Source of the DNA: Dolomedes plantarius | Lineage: Eukaryota > Arthropoda > Arachnida > Araneae > Dolomedidae | Length of the DNA stretch: 64,000 nucleotides | Direction: 5' to 3' | NCBI GenBank assembly: GCA_907164885.2 | Contig: OU015495.1 | Location: 101,292,659-101,356,658, forward strand | Shown: positions 23,530-36,006 of the stretch, one piece after another | Numbering within the stretch: position 1 is the stretch's first letter | Layout: each line of letters begins with the position of its first letter | Made by a program: the position numbers and the translations under genes | The notes under the pieces: generated by a model | Databases searched by the model: none | Told to the model about the DNA's origin: nothing | Seen by the model: only the letters and a program-made list of their open reading frames with translations

Positions 23530-24855
23530 CTGAAAGAAAAATGAAAACTGTCTTAATTCTCTAGGTATTTTTGTCTTTTTAAATAAAATGTAGAGCAGGG
23601 TTTCCCAGTGTAATTAAAATTTCTTTAAATTTATGGCATTTAAGAGAAGTTGAAAAAAAGGGTAGGGATATTACAAAGGGACTGCGACTATGCAAAGCTT
23701 GAAACTAAAGTTTCTTATAATTTGAGGAATGTATCATACATTTTGGAATAAGGTCGGAATAAGGGCTTAACGTCTAAGGGAAATGATATCTACGAATAAG
23801 TAGGGTTTGGTTCAAACCACGTTTAGTCTTGTGTGCTGTATTACGTATTTTCTAGAGAAAATTAAAAAAAAAAAGAAAAGCGTGAAATTGGGATAGAAGC
23901 TTGGGCAGTTTTAAGCGGGACTCAAATATTTCTGAAGTAGGTTAGATTTATTTCGTGAGCATGTAGGATTAATGGAAAATCACATCAAAATTTACATTCA
24001 AATTTTTGCATCAACGTGAAATCCAAGTACCAGGCGTTTACTAATGTTATTAATAGTGGTTACACTTTGAATTAAGAGTAAAAATTTGTCAAAAATTTTT
24101 TAAAAAGCTTTACCAAAGAAATGGACCATCAGTTGTACTTAAAAAAGAACTCAAACATACGCCAAACACAAAAAAGATAAATGCTAATATTTTCTGTTAC
24201 GGAAAACAAACAGATTTGTCAATGGATTTTATTTTAAAAGATTAGCAAGATATGCCAATTCATCATATTAAATTCTTTTAAATGTTAAGTAACTTTATTT
24301 TAAGAAATTAGAGTGTCGTTAATACCATGTACTGATATTTTCCAAGATATTTACTTAAAAGAACATGAACTCGTTCAGCGTGTTACAGGAATCTTGTCAG
24401 CAGGGCACCATGGTAGGCGGAACACAGATTTTAAAATCCCCTAAGCTAGATTATTATTTCTGAGAGTAATGTTGAGTCAATAATCTTTTCTTAAAAGTTA
24501 TAAAAACTGAAATTTATTTTTTTCTTAGCAATGAACTCCACTCATTTGTAGTTTCGAGGCCTCACTGAAGAAGCAACTAAGGCAATTTTTGGCGTCTCAG
24601 TCGGGAATTTATCTACTTACCTACTGTGCTATTTCGTTGGTTAAATTCTCGATACTTTGAAGGCAGTGTGGTAACAAAAGGAAATTTGCTTTATCCGTAA
24701 AATAAATGTAAATATATATTGGATAGTGTATTTTATCACAATGAAAAATAAGTGTGTCTTTAGCAAACCGTGTAGCTGTTACACTTGTGTGATTTCTACA
24801 TTCGCGTAGCTATCATTGACTTTTGGAATAAATTAAAGTTCAAGAAAGGGGATAT
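23530..24855. other. AT-rich sequence, probably upstream intron of the receptor
   Basis: No supported exon. A strong donor-like site (GTAAGTAG, minus strand) at about 24618 is not preceded by receptor-like coding sequence. Confidence 0.4.
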
Positions 24856-24859
24856 ATAT

Positions 24860-24889
24860 AGAGAGAAAGAGAAAGAGAGAGAGAGAGAT
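24860..24889. repeat. GA-rich microsatellite
   Basis: Imperfect GAGAAA/GA repeats. Confidence 0.9.
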
Positions 24890-25031
24890 CTAAAAAATAA
24901 TCAGTAATGCAGAGAGGCTAGACCATAAAAATAATACGTCACATCAAAGAATTATCAGATGGAAATAAGAATTTCATTACAAAACTACATTCAGTAAACA
25001 TCAGCAGTTAATGTATATATATATATATATA

Positions 25032-25448
25032 CAGGTGGTTATCAAAATACTGGAAACCCATCAATATTAGTGGTGTTTATGAATGTGCTTCGTATTCCTT
25101 AAAAGACAAGTCTGGCCACCGGTATTTTTTAATATAATATAGCGTATGTATTATTCTACTGTCAGGTAGCAGTAATGAAGCTAAGGGCATTGTACTTTTT
25201 GGGGGAACCACTGTGATCTGTATAAGCGGATGGATACAGATATCGTTATACACCACAGCATCTCTACAGGAACTTTCATGTTTTTTCCCTGAAGAATGGT
25301 ATATTATATTCTTAGCCACTATTTATGACATGTATAATCCAATTCCAAGGTGAATTAGGTGGTATTACATGACAAAGGTGATCCTGGTCCGTAATAATAA
25401 AGGTTTCCATGATGATTCTAGTGTTTCCATTATTTTGATAACCACCTG
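25032..25448. mobile_element. Tc1-like MITE with 26-bp TIRs (417 bp)
   Basis: The ends CAGGTGGTTATCAAAATA... form 26-bp inverted repeats with one mismatch, flanked by TA on both sides and by AT microsatellites. An 80-codon minus-strand frame inside shows no clear transposase motif, so this is treated as non-autonomous. Confidence 0.85.
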
Positions 25449-25450
25449 TA

Positions 25451-25459
25451 TATATATAC

Positions 25460-25552
<93 letters not shown>
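25451..25552. repeat. (TA)n microsatellite
   Basis: About 100 bp of nearly perfect TA directly at the right end of the Tc1-like MITE. Confidence 0.97.
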
Positions 25553-25556
<4 letters not shown>

Positions 25557-27168
25557 ATCGATATTTTGTCTAGAGCTTTATGATCAGAATCGTTTCAGTC
25601 ACCGGAGAAATATAATAAAATGTCGAAAATAATTTGTGATTTTGTTGAAACGGAGAATTTTCAACTTAGAAAGGAATTCTAGTATCTTTAATCAATGTTA
25701 TAAAGTGAGGAACAAGGAAAATTTTCTCACATGTTTTGCATGCGCGAATATGTAGCTTAAAAGGAAAACGATAAACTTCATTTTACGTTTTGAATCAATA
25801 TATGTTTGCAAAATGGTTTTTTAAATTCAGTGTATAAGCGTGTAGTGGCGTTTAAGCTGTATTCTTTAAAATGTAGCTAACAATTTCATTTTTGACGGCA
25901 TGACTAGGTATAAATAGGAAATAATCACCATTGAAAGAAATACTGTGGGGAGAGAACAGGAAATTTAATGTAAGTTAGTGTTGATACCCGCAAAGGAAGA
26001 ACTATATACTACAGCAAAATTTTAATAACATCGCATTGTGATGCAGAATTATTGTATTACGTTGAATTTTTAAACATTAGATTTTGAACTGTGCAAAATT
26101 TGAAAGCGTGGCAACACTGTCTTCAATTTGGCTCTTTAAATAATGTGTTGATTTTCGTAGATATTTATTGAGTAGGCTATTTTATCACATAGACGAGTTT
26201 AATTCATAATAATATAGAATTTTTCAATCAGCAAAAATTCATTTTATAATTACTGATAAAACATGAATTTTACCATATTTCACGTGCATTATGTACTTCT
26301 GGGTTATTTTTAAAGAAAGAGACTTCTAAAATTAGCCTTGAGTAATTCCCCTATAAAAGATTAGATTCAATTGAATTCCGCAAGAGAATTATTAATATAC
26401 TTATTCAAAATAGGTTTCCATCCTCTAATTTAGATGAATAATGAACACCATCTCTCTTACTTTTTCCAGACATTGTAAATTCTTTCAGGAGAGATTCTTG
26501 CATATACAGATTTAATATCTTCTAAATTCAGAGTATTTTATCGAACGCATTTGTCAGAGAAACAAAGTTTTAAGGATGTCGTAGAAAATAACAATTCCTT
26601 ATATGGCCGGAGGTCGCAATATTAGACTCAAGGCTTAGGAACCAAGTTTCGGATATTAATCTTGGTAGAGAATCATTAAAGTAAGAACACGTATACTATA
26701 GCAAAACTTTAATAGCATTACACGATGCTGCAGAATTCTTGCATTACCCTGACTTAGTAAATCTTAGATTCGTAAAACTTGACTTTGTAAACCTTAGACT
26801 AGTGGTGCGGAATTTGTCGACCGCGACGCGTTTTCTTTAAATGAAAATTTCCCCAATGACAATGATGATTTATTGGTAACAACAATTTAAAAAAAAGAGA
26901 AAAATTTGGAAATTGTTAACAAACGCATAGAAAAACAAAATAGTCAAATTTTGAGATATTTCAAAAATCATTGTACTGTAAATTTTGAGTATATAAGTAC
27001 TTTGTATAATAACAAGTAAATAAATGCCTTCCTTAAAAAATACTATTAATCTGGAGATAATGTTTTTTTTATGAAGATGCCTACACAAGACCATTTTCAG
27101 GTGCTTGTTTATTTGCCCATTAGACTTTTTGCCGCGTGTGTTTCAGTTTCAAGGAACTAGAAATATAT
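25553..27168. other. AT-rich sequence with a diverged duplicated segment
   Basis: The ~80-bp segment at 25990-26075 (CTACAGCAAAATTTTAATAAC...) is repeated in diverged form at 26690-26775. Nothing else is recognised; the 74-codon minus-strand frame at 26870-27094 is low-complexity. Confidence 0.5.
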
Positions 27169-27222
27169 CGAACCTCTGCTAGGAGAGTGTTGCATCTCAA
27201 AATAGCCATATTTTCAGGAAGA
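27169..27222 (+). repeat. Single dispersed copy of the 84-bp array core
   Basis: CGAACCTCTGCTAGGAGAGT through TTTTCAGGAAGA matches the ~51-bp core of the array at 35251-36006 with about two differences. Outside the core the sequences diverge. Confidence 0.85.
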
Positions 27223-27781
27223 TCTAAAGAAGATGTATGTCGAAATTTCATTTTTTTCTTTATGAATGCGTATGATAATTTTGGAAAACTTATTGTTCGA
27301 ATCCCTTCAGAAGGCAAAACTATATACTATTAAAGTTGTTTTCAATTTTTAAAGCATTATTTTGAATTTTAATTACAAGAAATAACCCTCTTCTAGTAAC
27401 CTTATTTTGTCAACGTGGACTGAAAAGCTTGAGGCAATACTGTCATATCTCTATGCTAATGTACAATCTATTTAAACTTTTCACAATACAAAGAAAAAAC
27501 CTTGATAACATGAACAACGGATTAGAAAAAAATACAAATTTATTTTCCAAAGAAAATGTAATGAACATTTTTATTACAGGAACATTCTAATACAACAACA
27601 TTAGGCACTGACAAAAATCTTATTTTCATTCTTCGCGCATGAGCAAGTTCCTAATCCTAGTTGTAGAAGAGGGTAATAAACGCCATCTAGGAGATTGTGT
27701 TGATACTAGGCTTATCACATTATTTGAGAATTAGAAGCACTTCTTATAGAGCATGTGGTGCAATTATCTCAAAATTGAAAA

Positions 27782-27817
27782 TTTCGGAGATGTAACACAC
27801 TTCTAGCAGAGGGGCGA
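27782..27817 (-). repeat. Partial inverted copy of the 84-bp array core
   Basis: GAGATGTAACACACTTCTAG followed by CAGAGG is the reverse complement of the left part of the array core, with one or two differences. Confidence 0.65.
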
Positions 27818-28099
27818 TATAATTTCCGTTGTTTCGTATGAGACTGCGCCAATAAATCAAAATTATTACTTGCCATATATGGATAATTGATTTTCTTATA
27901 AAATATTAATCGATCTTTAAAAGCTCCAAAAGGAAACTAAATTGCTCAAAATAAGGTAATTACTGTTATCAGGTTATGAATAATTAATAACTTTATCCAG
28001 ATATTTACATTCGAGGAGCAATTTCAGATGCTGTGATGAAACCTCTAGGCACTGCAATGTTGGACTTTTATATCCCTTCTTTGACACTTATTATAAATA

Positions 28100-28884
28100 C
28101 AGTGGTACCTCGACTTACGAGTTTAATTCGTTCCATGACTTAGCTCGTAACTCGAAATACTTGTATCTCGAATCAATTTTCCCCATTGAAATGAATGGAA
28201 ATGCCATTAATTCCTTCCGGGCTCCCCCAAAACACCGTAATTTTTTTGTTACATGTTTTTAAATAAGAAAAACGTGCTTATAAACTACAAACATTGTATA
28301 AAAATGCAATACAATAGAATGTACTGCAATAAATTAATTTTATTACGTGTAATGTACAACATTTGCCTTGGAGATTAGACTTGAAGATGCTGATGGAAGA
28401 GGAAGAGAAAGGCTGAACTGAGAAATTAAATCTTATTCGTTGATTTTTGATCTTTTCGCTTCGCTTTCCTTGCTTTCGCTTTTATTACCAGCTACTCTCT
28501 TAAAGTGAACGAGTGAGACACGGAAGTTGGCCGATTGTTCCATCGTTCACTGTGGCTGTAATGTCCACATTCTTCTTTCTGAGAATCCGAAGAACGTTTT
28601 CTCAGAATCCAATCTCTCGGTTTAAGACTGGATATTTGTCTCAGAATAATATTATACAATTGTATAATCATTGTACATAAAGGTTGTAAATATTATATGC
28701 TTCTAGTGTTCTCATTTGATGAGCACGTAACATGACATTCGCTGTTCAAACTAGACGTGGGGTATCTGAAACTTGCTCGTAACCCGAATTTTAGCTCGTA
28801 ACTCGAAGCAAAAAATCTACCGAGAGAATGCTTGCATCTCGAAAAACTCGTAAGTCGAGACACTCGTAAGTCGAGGTACCACTG
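28100..28884. mobile_element. pogo/Tigger-like element (785 bp)
   Basis: The ends carry CAGTGGTACCTCGACTTACG and its exact complement (23-bp perfect TIRs) with TA on both sides. The right terminal motif CTCGTAAGTCGAG is duplicated once. The interior contains further CTCGTAACTCGAA-type subterminal repeats and no transposase gene, so it is non-autonomous. Confidence 0.85.
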
Positions 28885-28925
28885 TATATTCAAAGTAAAA
28901 TCGCAGGCTATAAAAAGCTTAGTAA

Positions 28926-29033
28926 CTTTAAACTTTTAAATGTTTTTTTATTATACTTTAGAGGCAAAAATAAAAACTACTTTAAACTTTTAAATGTTTT
29001 TTTATTACTTTAGGGGCAAAAATAAAAACTATT
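28926..29033. repeat. ~54-bp tandem duplication
   Basis: TTTAAACTTTTAAATG through GGCAAAAATAAAAACTA occurs twice in direct succession with minor differences. Confidence 0.85.
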
Positions 29034-31884
29034 ATACATTGGTTGATATTTATGAACGACACTGAATGTCACTTTTGAGTAAGTCCTTTTTTTTCTGCGT
29101 TTATGCTCAAGATAGACAGGCGAAAAACTCATCTTGAAATTTCTTATATTTCGTCTCTTATTCCTTTATTCTGTCTTTCATATATGCCGTATAATATCAT
29201 TGAAACTTTTTTCTTTTCAGCCTGTAACGTAGATGATTTTTTAAAGATGTACAGTAGTTTGTTTTTTACATGACAGGTCTCAAATATTATCATATAAAAT
29301 GTATTATACTTTTTGTACAATCCTTCCATTTCGCATGAACTATTTTGCAATATAATAGTCAGCTTATCTCTATGCTGACTTTCGCTTTTTTCTACAAAAG
29401 AATGTACTTCCAAAATTACTTTTGCTAAACGAATTCTATTTTGTATGTTACGGGCTTTCACAATTTAAGTTGTCTTACGATATAAAAATCATTACTTGGA
29501 GAATTCTTTATCCTTTCATGAGTTTCTGTCATGAAATTTAGTAAATATTTTACAACGTAAATTACATTTTATATTACATTTTTTTTCACGCATGTTGGGC
29601 GACTAGTAAATCGCATTGCGAATCAAAAATATACCTAACGCTTTTCGAGTGATTTAGAATAACGCCTGCCGCACCCTGAGAAAGCACGTGTCTGAAACAG
29701 AGGGCACATTGAAATCGTAAGTTTCGGAAATTTGATCCGCCATTCTTGTGACGTAACGCGACAAGCGACAAAAATGCTGCATGCAATACTTCTGCGACAC
29801 CGAAGAGACAGCGATAAAATGACGCTATCATGTCGCATGTCTGATTGATGTAAGCGCTCAGCGCATAAATAGCTGGTTTATTAAACAAATCTCTTGTCAG
29901 ACGTGCGTGTTGCAGACACAGGCTTTCTCAGTATACGACAGGCCCTCGGCTTTGCAATTAACCTTAAGATAACTTAGTCATTCCCCCCCCCCCCTTAAAA
30001 TTGATTTTTCTATCGTGATACTCATTTAAAAAAGTTCAGTAACATAATAAATAAAATTTATATCCCTTTTCCAAAAGTATCTGTACTTTGTTACTTTATG
30101 GGAACGGTGGACCTTTATTTGAGCAAACCTTGTCATTTTAATATTGATTGTGTTATTGAACAAAACAAATATTTCTGTAAACTAATAGTACCAAAATAGT
30201 TTTTTTCAAGTAAAAAATCATTTATGAAGCTTCAGCGAAGTAATTTATAAAGGTTAAGTGTAGTAGTAAACTTTAAATCTGTTTTTGGCAAAACAGATTT
30301 TTCAAGATTTTTAGAAATTTTAAATATTCAGTGCTACTTAATTATTGTTCAAAATTCACGAAATTGATCCCGATACTGTTTACAAAAAACTGGGCATACA
30401 TTTTACAATTCGACTTCACTAAGGTAATTAAATTTGATTTTTAACTTATTAAAAGGCAAAATTTTGATGAAAATCGGGATATAATTCAGAAAAAAATCTC
30501 TCAGAAATTAACTACTCAAGGGATTAAATAATTGATGCACCGATTTGTTTTTTATACAGTATAAAGTGATTAAAATGCAAAATATCTCAAAAATTAAGAA
30601 GGCGAAAAGATATCTCAAAAATTAAGTAGCAAGGAGCATTTTAAAATTTTATTTATAAATTTCAAATTTTTAAAAAATCTTAAAATTGTAATGACATTGG
30701 AAATTTCTTTTAAGGTATTCTATATATTTATAGTAAATGTATATATGTACAAAATTTCGTATCTCTATGATGAAAAGTAAAATAAATAAATTTCAACGTG
30801 CACCGTCCCCTTATAAGACACAATATGAAATGAAATTAGAGACATTGTTGGAAAAACTGTATCTCCAAAAGGCTATTTCACGAAAGAAAAAGAAATAGGG
30901 AAATATTTTAAATGTAATAGGTATTATGACTAAAGGGCAATGCTGGTGTTAGTTATCAAAAACCAACGTTTCGAAGCTGATAAAATTCTTCAATTGTATT
31001 GAAGTATTTTAGAAAATGTCATCCTAATTCATCACCATCATTTTCTAGAAAATAGTTGAAGGAGTTTTCATTAAAATAAAATGTAAACTGCCCCAAACCT
31101 TTTCCTTACTGACAAGCATGATCTTGACTTTTAATTATGGCTACTAAATATTAATTTACAAATTTATTCATAGAGGTCTTATCAGGGGATCAATTCAAAA
31201 ATTAATTTTCATCCACATGCGATCATTAATCTGACAATTTAGAATTAAACGTAGGTGTAATGAAAAACGAATTCATTGACGAAGAAAAAAAAGAATTTAA
31301 ACTGTTGCAAATAAAACATTTTCTCCCTATTTTTCTCTGAAATAAAACATAATCATTAAAATTTTACATTCCACTGATATTACGGAAAAAGAATTTTCAA
31401 GTAAAATTTCTGATGACAGGATATTTTGAAAGGATTAGTTATCTGATAAAGTAATTCAATTTTTAATGTAAAAGTTTGCTTCAAAAAAGGAAGCTTCTTA
31501 ATTTTCCTTTATGCTTATTAATTTCAAATGGAAGGAAGTTTAAAAAAAACTATTCCAATTTATTGAAATATGGAGAGAATATTTTGCCAGAGAATTTATT
31601 TTTTAACATTAATTTACTGAGAATTTGAAAGAAGATTTTTAATAAACGTCTCAAGGTAGAACGATATTACTCATGGTGATTTTTTTATGATAAATGTAAA
31701 ATTTCTCATCTTAAAAATACCGTCATTTCATAACCATTATCTTAAACTGATTAATAGTACAACACAGGCCTACAAAATATTTTTTTGGTGCCTAGGATTT
31801 TTCAACTGATTTTAGCTATAATTGGGGGCGCTGATTCTAAATATGAAATCGGTTTTTCTCTATCAGCTCTACTTTTTTTAGATA
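29034..31884. other. AT-rich sequence, no gene recognised
   Basis: A 105-codon minus-strand frame at 29144-29461 and a 100-codon one at 29586-29888 match nothing I know. The block 29590-29960 is richer in CpG than its surroundings. A 12-base C run stands at 29983-29994. No repeat structure is evident from 30000 to 31884. Confidence 0.4.
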
Positions 31885-32359
31885 CAGTCAAACCTCGTTT
31901 AACCGGACTAACTGGGACCATAGACTGTCCGACAATCGAAAATCCGGATAATCCTGGTAATATGGATAATAAATAATACAAAAACCTTAACTAAGAAGAC
32001 TTACTTTGTTTTGTACCAAAATTGCTTAGTATTGTTTACAAGACATTAAAAAATATAAGAATAACTTTTCAAACCATTTCTTAGCAAAGAATTGGTAAGT
32101 CTAGTGAAGCTTTATTAAAAGCTTTATTAAACTCAACAAAAAGCATTTTATTACCCTAATTTATTGTACAATCTACGCCGGAACTGTACATTGAATCAAA
32201 CTAAAAAGAGAATATTTGGCGTACTTGTAGTTATGTTCTTGCGATCATAGTTAAAAATTATCATATAATGTGAACATAAAATAAAAATAATGTTTACAAA
32301 TCTGATCCGGTTATCCGGAGATACAGATCAACGAGAGCCGGATAAATGAGGTTTTACTG
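31885..32359. mobile_element. pogo/Tigger-like MITE (475 bp)
   Basis: The left end CAGTCAAACCTCGTTTAACC and the right end (reverse complement CAGTAAAACCTCATTTATCC) are imperfect TIRs flanked by TA. The CAGT.AAACCTCGTTTAACCGG pattern is typical of pogo/Tigger elements. No transposase is encoded. Confidence 0.82.
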
Positions 32360-32433
32360 TACATCCACTTATCTATCAATGTTTTTTTCTATTCAATGCA
32401 TTCAAGTATGGATGATTTGTCCTCCTGAGAAAA

Positions 32434-33385
32434 ATGGGTCCTCCTGAATATTTTCCAGATAATTGGCGCCTATTTATTGACATCTCAAAGCGAAATTTGA
32501 AATGTGTTCTTTTACACAATGGGAACAAATATGGTTCAATACCAATTGCTCACTCAACGAAAATGAAAGAAGAATATGACACCATAGCTTTGGTCTTGGA
32601 GAAGATAAAGTATCATGAACGTCAATGTGTGATTTGTGTGGACTTAAAAATGGTAAACTTTCTCCTTGGACAGCGTAGTGTCTACACCAAATATCCTTAC
32701 ATCGTGTGCCTCTGGGATAGCAGAGACTAAGCACACCACTGGGTTAGAAAAGAGTGGCCTAATAGAGAACATGGACTTTGGAGAAAAGAATGTCATTAAT
32801 GACCACTTAGTTGGACGAGAGAAAATCATCTTTCCTCCATTGCATATCAAGCTGGGCCTAATGAAGCAGTTTGTAAAGGCTCTTGATAAGAACGGATCAG
32901 GCTTTGTATATATAGGGGGAAAAAGCCTAAGTTGAGTACGGAAAAAATTAAAGCAGGAATATTTGACGGCCCACAAATAAGACAACTAATTAAGAATCCT
33001 GCCTTCGCAAATTCCATGAATGAGGCTGAGTGAAAAGCCTGGCTTCCTTCCTTTGTTGCAGTTGTCGGAAATTTTCTGGGCAAATGGAAAGCTAAAAACT
33101 GTGTTGAACAGGTAAACGAGATGCTAAACAGTTTCAGATCCCTTGGGTTTAACATGAGCATTAAGGTGCATTATTTACACAGCCACTTAGACCATTTTCC
33201 TGAAAATTTAGGAGACACCAGAGAGGAACAAGGTGAAAGGATATTAAAACTATGGAGGACCGCTACCAAGGAAGATAGGATACACACATGATGGCAGATT
33301 TCTGCTGGAGTTTAAAATCGGATTGTTCCAAAATACATTGAAGAATGTCACCGAAAAGAAGTTTCCGAAGTGTTCAGTGACTAGT
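32434..33385 (+). pseudogene. Broken gene of a multicopy transposase-like family
   Basis: The plus strand gives, over several frames, SKRNLKCVLLHNGNKYGSIP, CVDLKMVNFLLGQRS..YTKYP..CLWDSRD, then after a stop PPLHIKLGLMKQFVKALDKNG, AGIFDGPQIRQLIKNPAF, FLGKWKAKN and MSIKVHYLHSHLDHFPENLG followed by EEQGER. From memory these belong to an abundant uncharacterised arthropod and cnidarian protein family, probably a DNA-transposon product. Order is conserved, but at least one stop after WDSRD and several frameshifts make it a pseudogene. No TIRs were identified. Confidence 0.7.
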
Positions 33386-34250
33386 TGGTTTTATCGATGA
33401 TTTTTTCGTCTTTCTTGCGCTTTGTAATTAGATAAGTACTACTGCAATATTCTCTATGATTTTTATATTTCTTTCACATTTTTGCAAAATATAATAATAA
33501 TAAAAAAATTCTGTATTTAATTTTTTAATTTGATCCATGGATTTGACTTAAAATAATATAACGTATATTTCACTAATATACCTTAAAAATTTATATCTTA
33601 GAAATTTGAGCTCCTTCGCAAAAACGAGTGCCATATTTAAATTCAGAGCCGTCATTGCAGATCTGTATATATTTAGAGTTTTGTCTTATGTAAAACGCAT
33701 ACAATCTATAAATGGCCTGTGAAGTAATGTAATGTGTATATGCATATATACAGACAAACACACACACACGCACGTATAAAATATACTATGTATATAGTTT
33801 GCAACTATCTATTATTTCACAAAATCAAATCTGTCATCATAATTAAGTTTTTAGAATACTTGAACCAAAAAGCTGAAAATGCAGCAATTTCCTAGGAAAG
33901 AAAATAAAATATATAAAAATTTAAACTGAAATCCAACATTGTAAGAATAGCCAAAATAACTAAACTTGTAACGTTTTATGGCAAAAACTCATGAAAAATG
34001 CAGTCATGATCATCAAATGAAGATTTTTTAAACTAAGACCTCAATCTCTAAGACTTCAAATATCGATCTGGAATATTTGAAACAATACTATGAGATTTAT
34101 TGACTCATGTTGCTGGTTAGGTAGTTTCCTCTCAGGAACATATTTACTGCTGAATTACATTGCTCGGATCTGGGACTGAATTTAGATGACGAAATTTGGG
34201 TTCGGTTGGGGACGTAAATGGCATTAAACTAAAATGTTTATATACAAGGT
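33386..34250. other. AT-rich sequence without recognisable gene
   Basis: Contains a short CA/CACG repeat at about 33755-33775; otherwise nothing recognised. Confidence 0.5.
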
Positions 34251-34465
34251 GCGGCCACTAATTTCCAGGACTGATCTAATAACTCCAGAAAACATTACTT
34301 AAAATACATACCCATTTAATATTTTTCGAAGTAACTCCCACCTGCCATAATGCACTTCTGTACTCGGCTGTATAAGTTTCAGAAACAACTTTTAAAGTCC
34401 TCTTTAGGAATTATGTTTAATGTGGACGTCACCATTTCCTTGATGGAAATGAGGGCCGAGCATGC
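34251..34465 (-). pseudogene. Mariner C-terminal remnant, copy 2
   Basis: It is closely similar to 12471-12690 and on the minus strand reads PKEDFKSCF and KCIMAGGSYFE, the mariner C-terminal motifs. It has stops and lacks the rest of the gene. A SINE-like element was later inserted beside it. Confidence 0.7.
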
Positions 34466-34478
34466 TTAGGAACTAAAT

Positions 34479-34621
34479 TCTGGGGTCCCACGTCAGTTTG
34501 ACTACCTGCCTAAGACATATGCTGTATGGCACCCCAAGCCCACGGTCAAGAAAGCGGAAATGGGCACCGCCGGCCTTGGTCCACAGCAGACTGTTGCGCC
34601 ATGAGTTTAGTTTAGTTTTTT
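34479..34621 (+). mobile_element. SINE-like retroposed element with 13-bp target duplication
   Basis: A GC-rich 143-bp segment beginning TCTGGGGTCCCACGTC and ending in the tail GAGTTTAGTTTAGTTTTTTT is flanked by identical 13-bp direct repeats TTAGGAACTAAAT (34466-34478, 34622-34634). Long target duplications plus a 3' simple tail are the mark of LINE-driven insertion. I do not recognise a promoter; it may be 5'-truncated. Confidence 0.78.
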
Positions 34622-34634
34622 TTAGGAACTAAAT

Positions 34635-35248
34635 CATGAACCATTCATTTTTCTGAATTCTGTAAAGAAACACTGCCATTTCTATTTTTGCTCATCATAT
34701 AATAAAAGATGAGTTACTTTGGCATGCAGGTGTATATTACATTGCATTATTTTCTAAATGTTATCCTTACGTGTAATTTCTTCAAAGGATTCTTTGTACA
34801 TCTATCATGCAAGAATTTCGTACTGGTGTGCTTGTGGCTCACAGCGAGCGGCTACTGAGTACCTACTGATTTGCAGTACCTCTACTGCCGCACGCCATCT
34901 GACTCCATCACCGGAAGGTGTCTACGTGATGAACTTAAATAGTATTTGCTGGCTGTTAATAAACAGCCACGAGTTTTAAACTTAAAAAAATCTTCAATAA
35001 ACTTTCAACATTTAAAAATTTTGAAACTTAACAAAATTAACACAACTCCTATTCGGGTGAAAAACGTTCGAACAACACGTCCTACTGGGAAATAGCTGGC
35101 CAACGCATTAGAGCGAACAAAAAGCAAGATAGGGAGAAAATCAAGTTATTTTTATTCAAACCGCAACTCGCTGCACTCGAAACATGCGCCTCCGTCCATC
35201 TTTTGAATATTCGAAAGTTTTCTTCTGTGTAGCAGAGCCCACGCATCG
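34635..35248. other. No recognised gene
   Basis: A 73-codon plus-strand frame (34758-34979) of mixed composition matches nothing known to me. Confidence 0.4.
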
Positions 35249-35250
35249 CA

Positions 35251-36006
35251 CCTCTGCTAGAAGAGTGTTACATCTCAAAATAGCCATATTTTCAGGAAGA
35301 GTCATTTCATTTCTTCTTTTCCACCTCTCTCGAACCTCTGCTAGAAGAGTGTTACATCTCAAAATAGCTATATTTTCAGGAAGAGTCATTTTATTTCTTC
35401 TTTGGCTCCTCTCTCGAACATCTGCTAGAAGAGTGTTACATCTCAAAATAGCTATATTTTCAGGAAGAGTCATTTCATTTCTTCTTTGGCTCCTCTCTCG
35501 CACCTCTGCTAGAAGAGTGTTACATCTCAAAATGGTCATATTTTCAGGAAGAGTAATTTCATTTCTTTTTTGGCTCCTCTCTCGCACCTCTACTAGAAGA
35601 GTGTTACATCTCAAAATAGCCATATTTTCAGGAAGAGTCATTTCATTTCTTCTTTTCCACCTCTCTCGAACCTCTGCTAGAAGAGTGTTACATCTCAAAA
35701 TAGCTATATTTTCAGGAAGAGTCATTTTATTTCTTCTTTGGCTCCTCTCTCGAACATCTGCTAGAAGAGTGTTACATCTCAAAATAGCTATATTTTCAGG
35801 AAGAGTCATTTCATTTCTTCTTTGGCTCCTCTCTCGCACCTCTGCTAGAAGAGTGTTACATCTCAAAATGGTCATATTTTCAGGAAGAGTCATTTCATTT
35901 CTTCTTTGGCTCCTCTCTCGCACCTCTACTAGAAGAGTGTTACATCTCAAAATAGCCATATTTTCAGGAAGAGTTATTTCATTTCTTCTTTGGCTCTTCC
36001 TGAAAA
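35251..36006. repeat. Nine-copy 84-bp tandem array with 4-unit higher-order period
   Basis: Units begin at 35251, 35335, 35419, 35503, 35587, 35671, 35755, 35839 and 35923, exactly 84 bp apart. Each has a ~51-bp core (CCTCTGCTAGAAGAGTG ... TTTTCAGGAAGAG) and a ~33-bp spacer. Variants (CATCTG, ATGGTCATA, TTTTCCACC, CTCTAC) recur every fourth unit, so units 1-4 and 5-8 are a 336-bp higher-order repeat. The array reads open on both strands: plus 28-residue unit RTSARRVLHLKIAIFSGR..., minus unit RNEMTLPENMAILRCNTLL.... Openness follows from a period divisible by three and is not proof of a protein. Confidence 0.97.

Noticed and set aside
24619..24700. Candidate upstream receptor exon ending at a strong GTAAGTAG donor (minus strand)
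   Set aside because: The phase would fit, but the coding sequence (SKYREFNQRNSTV) has no Gly-Trp-Gly or TM3 features and no acceptor is apparent.
25077..25319. Transposase gene in the 417-bp Tc1-like MITE
   Set aside because: The 80-codon frame lacks a helix-turn-helix or DDE motif; only a vague resemblance.
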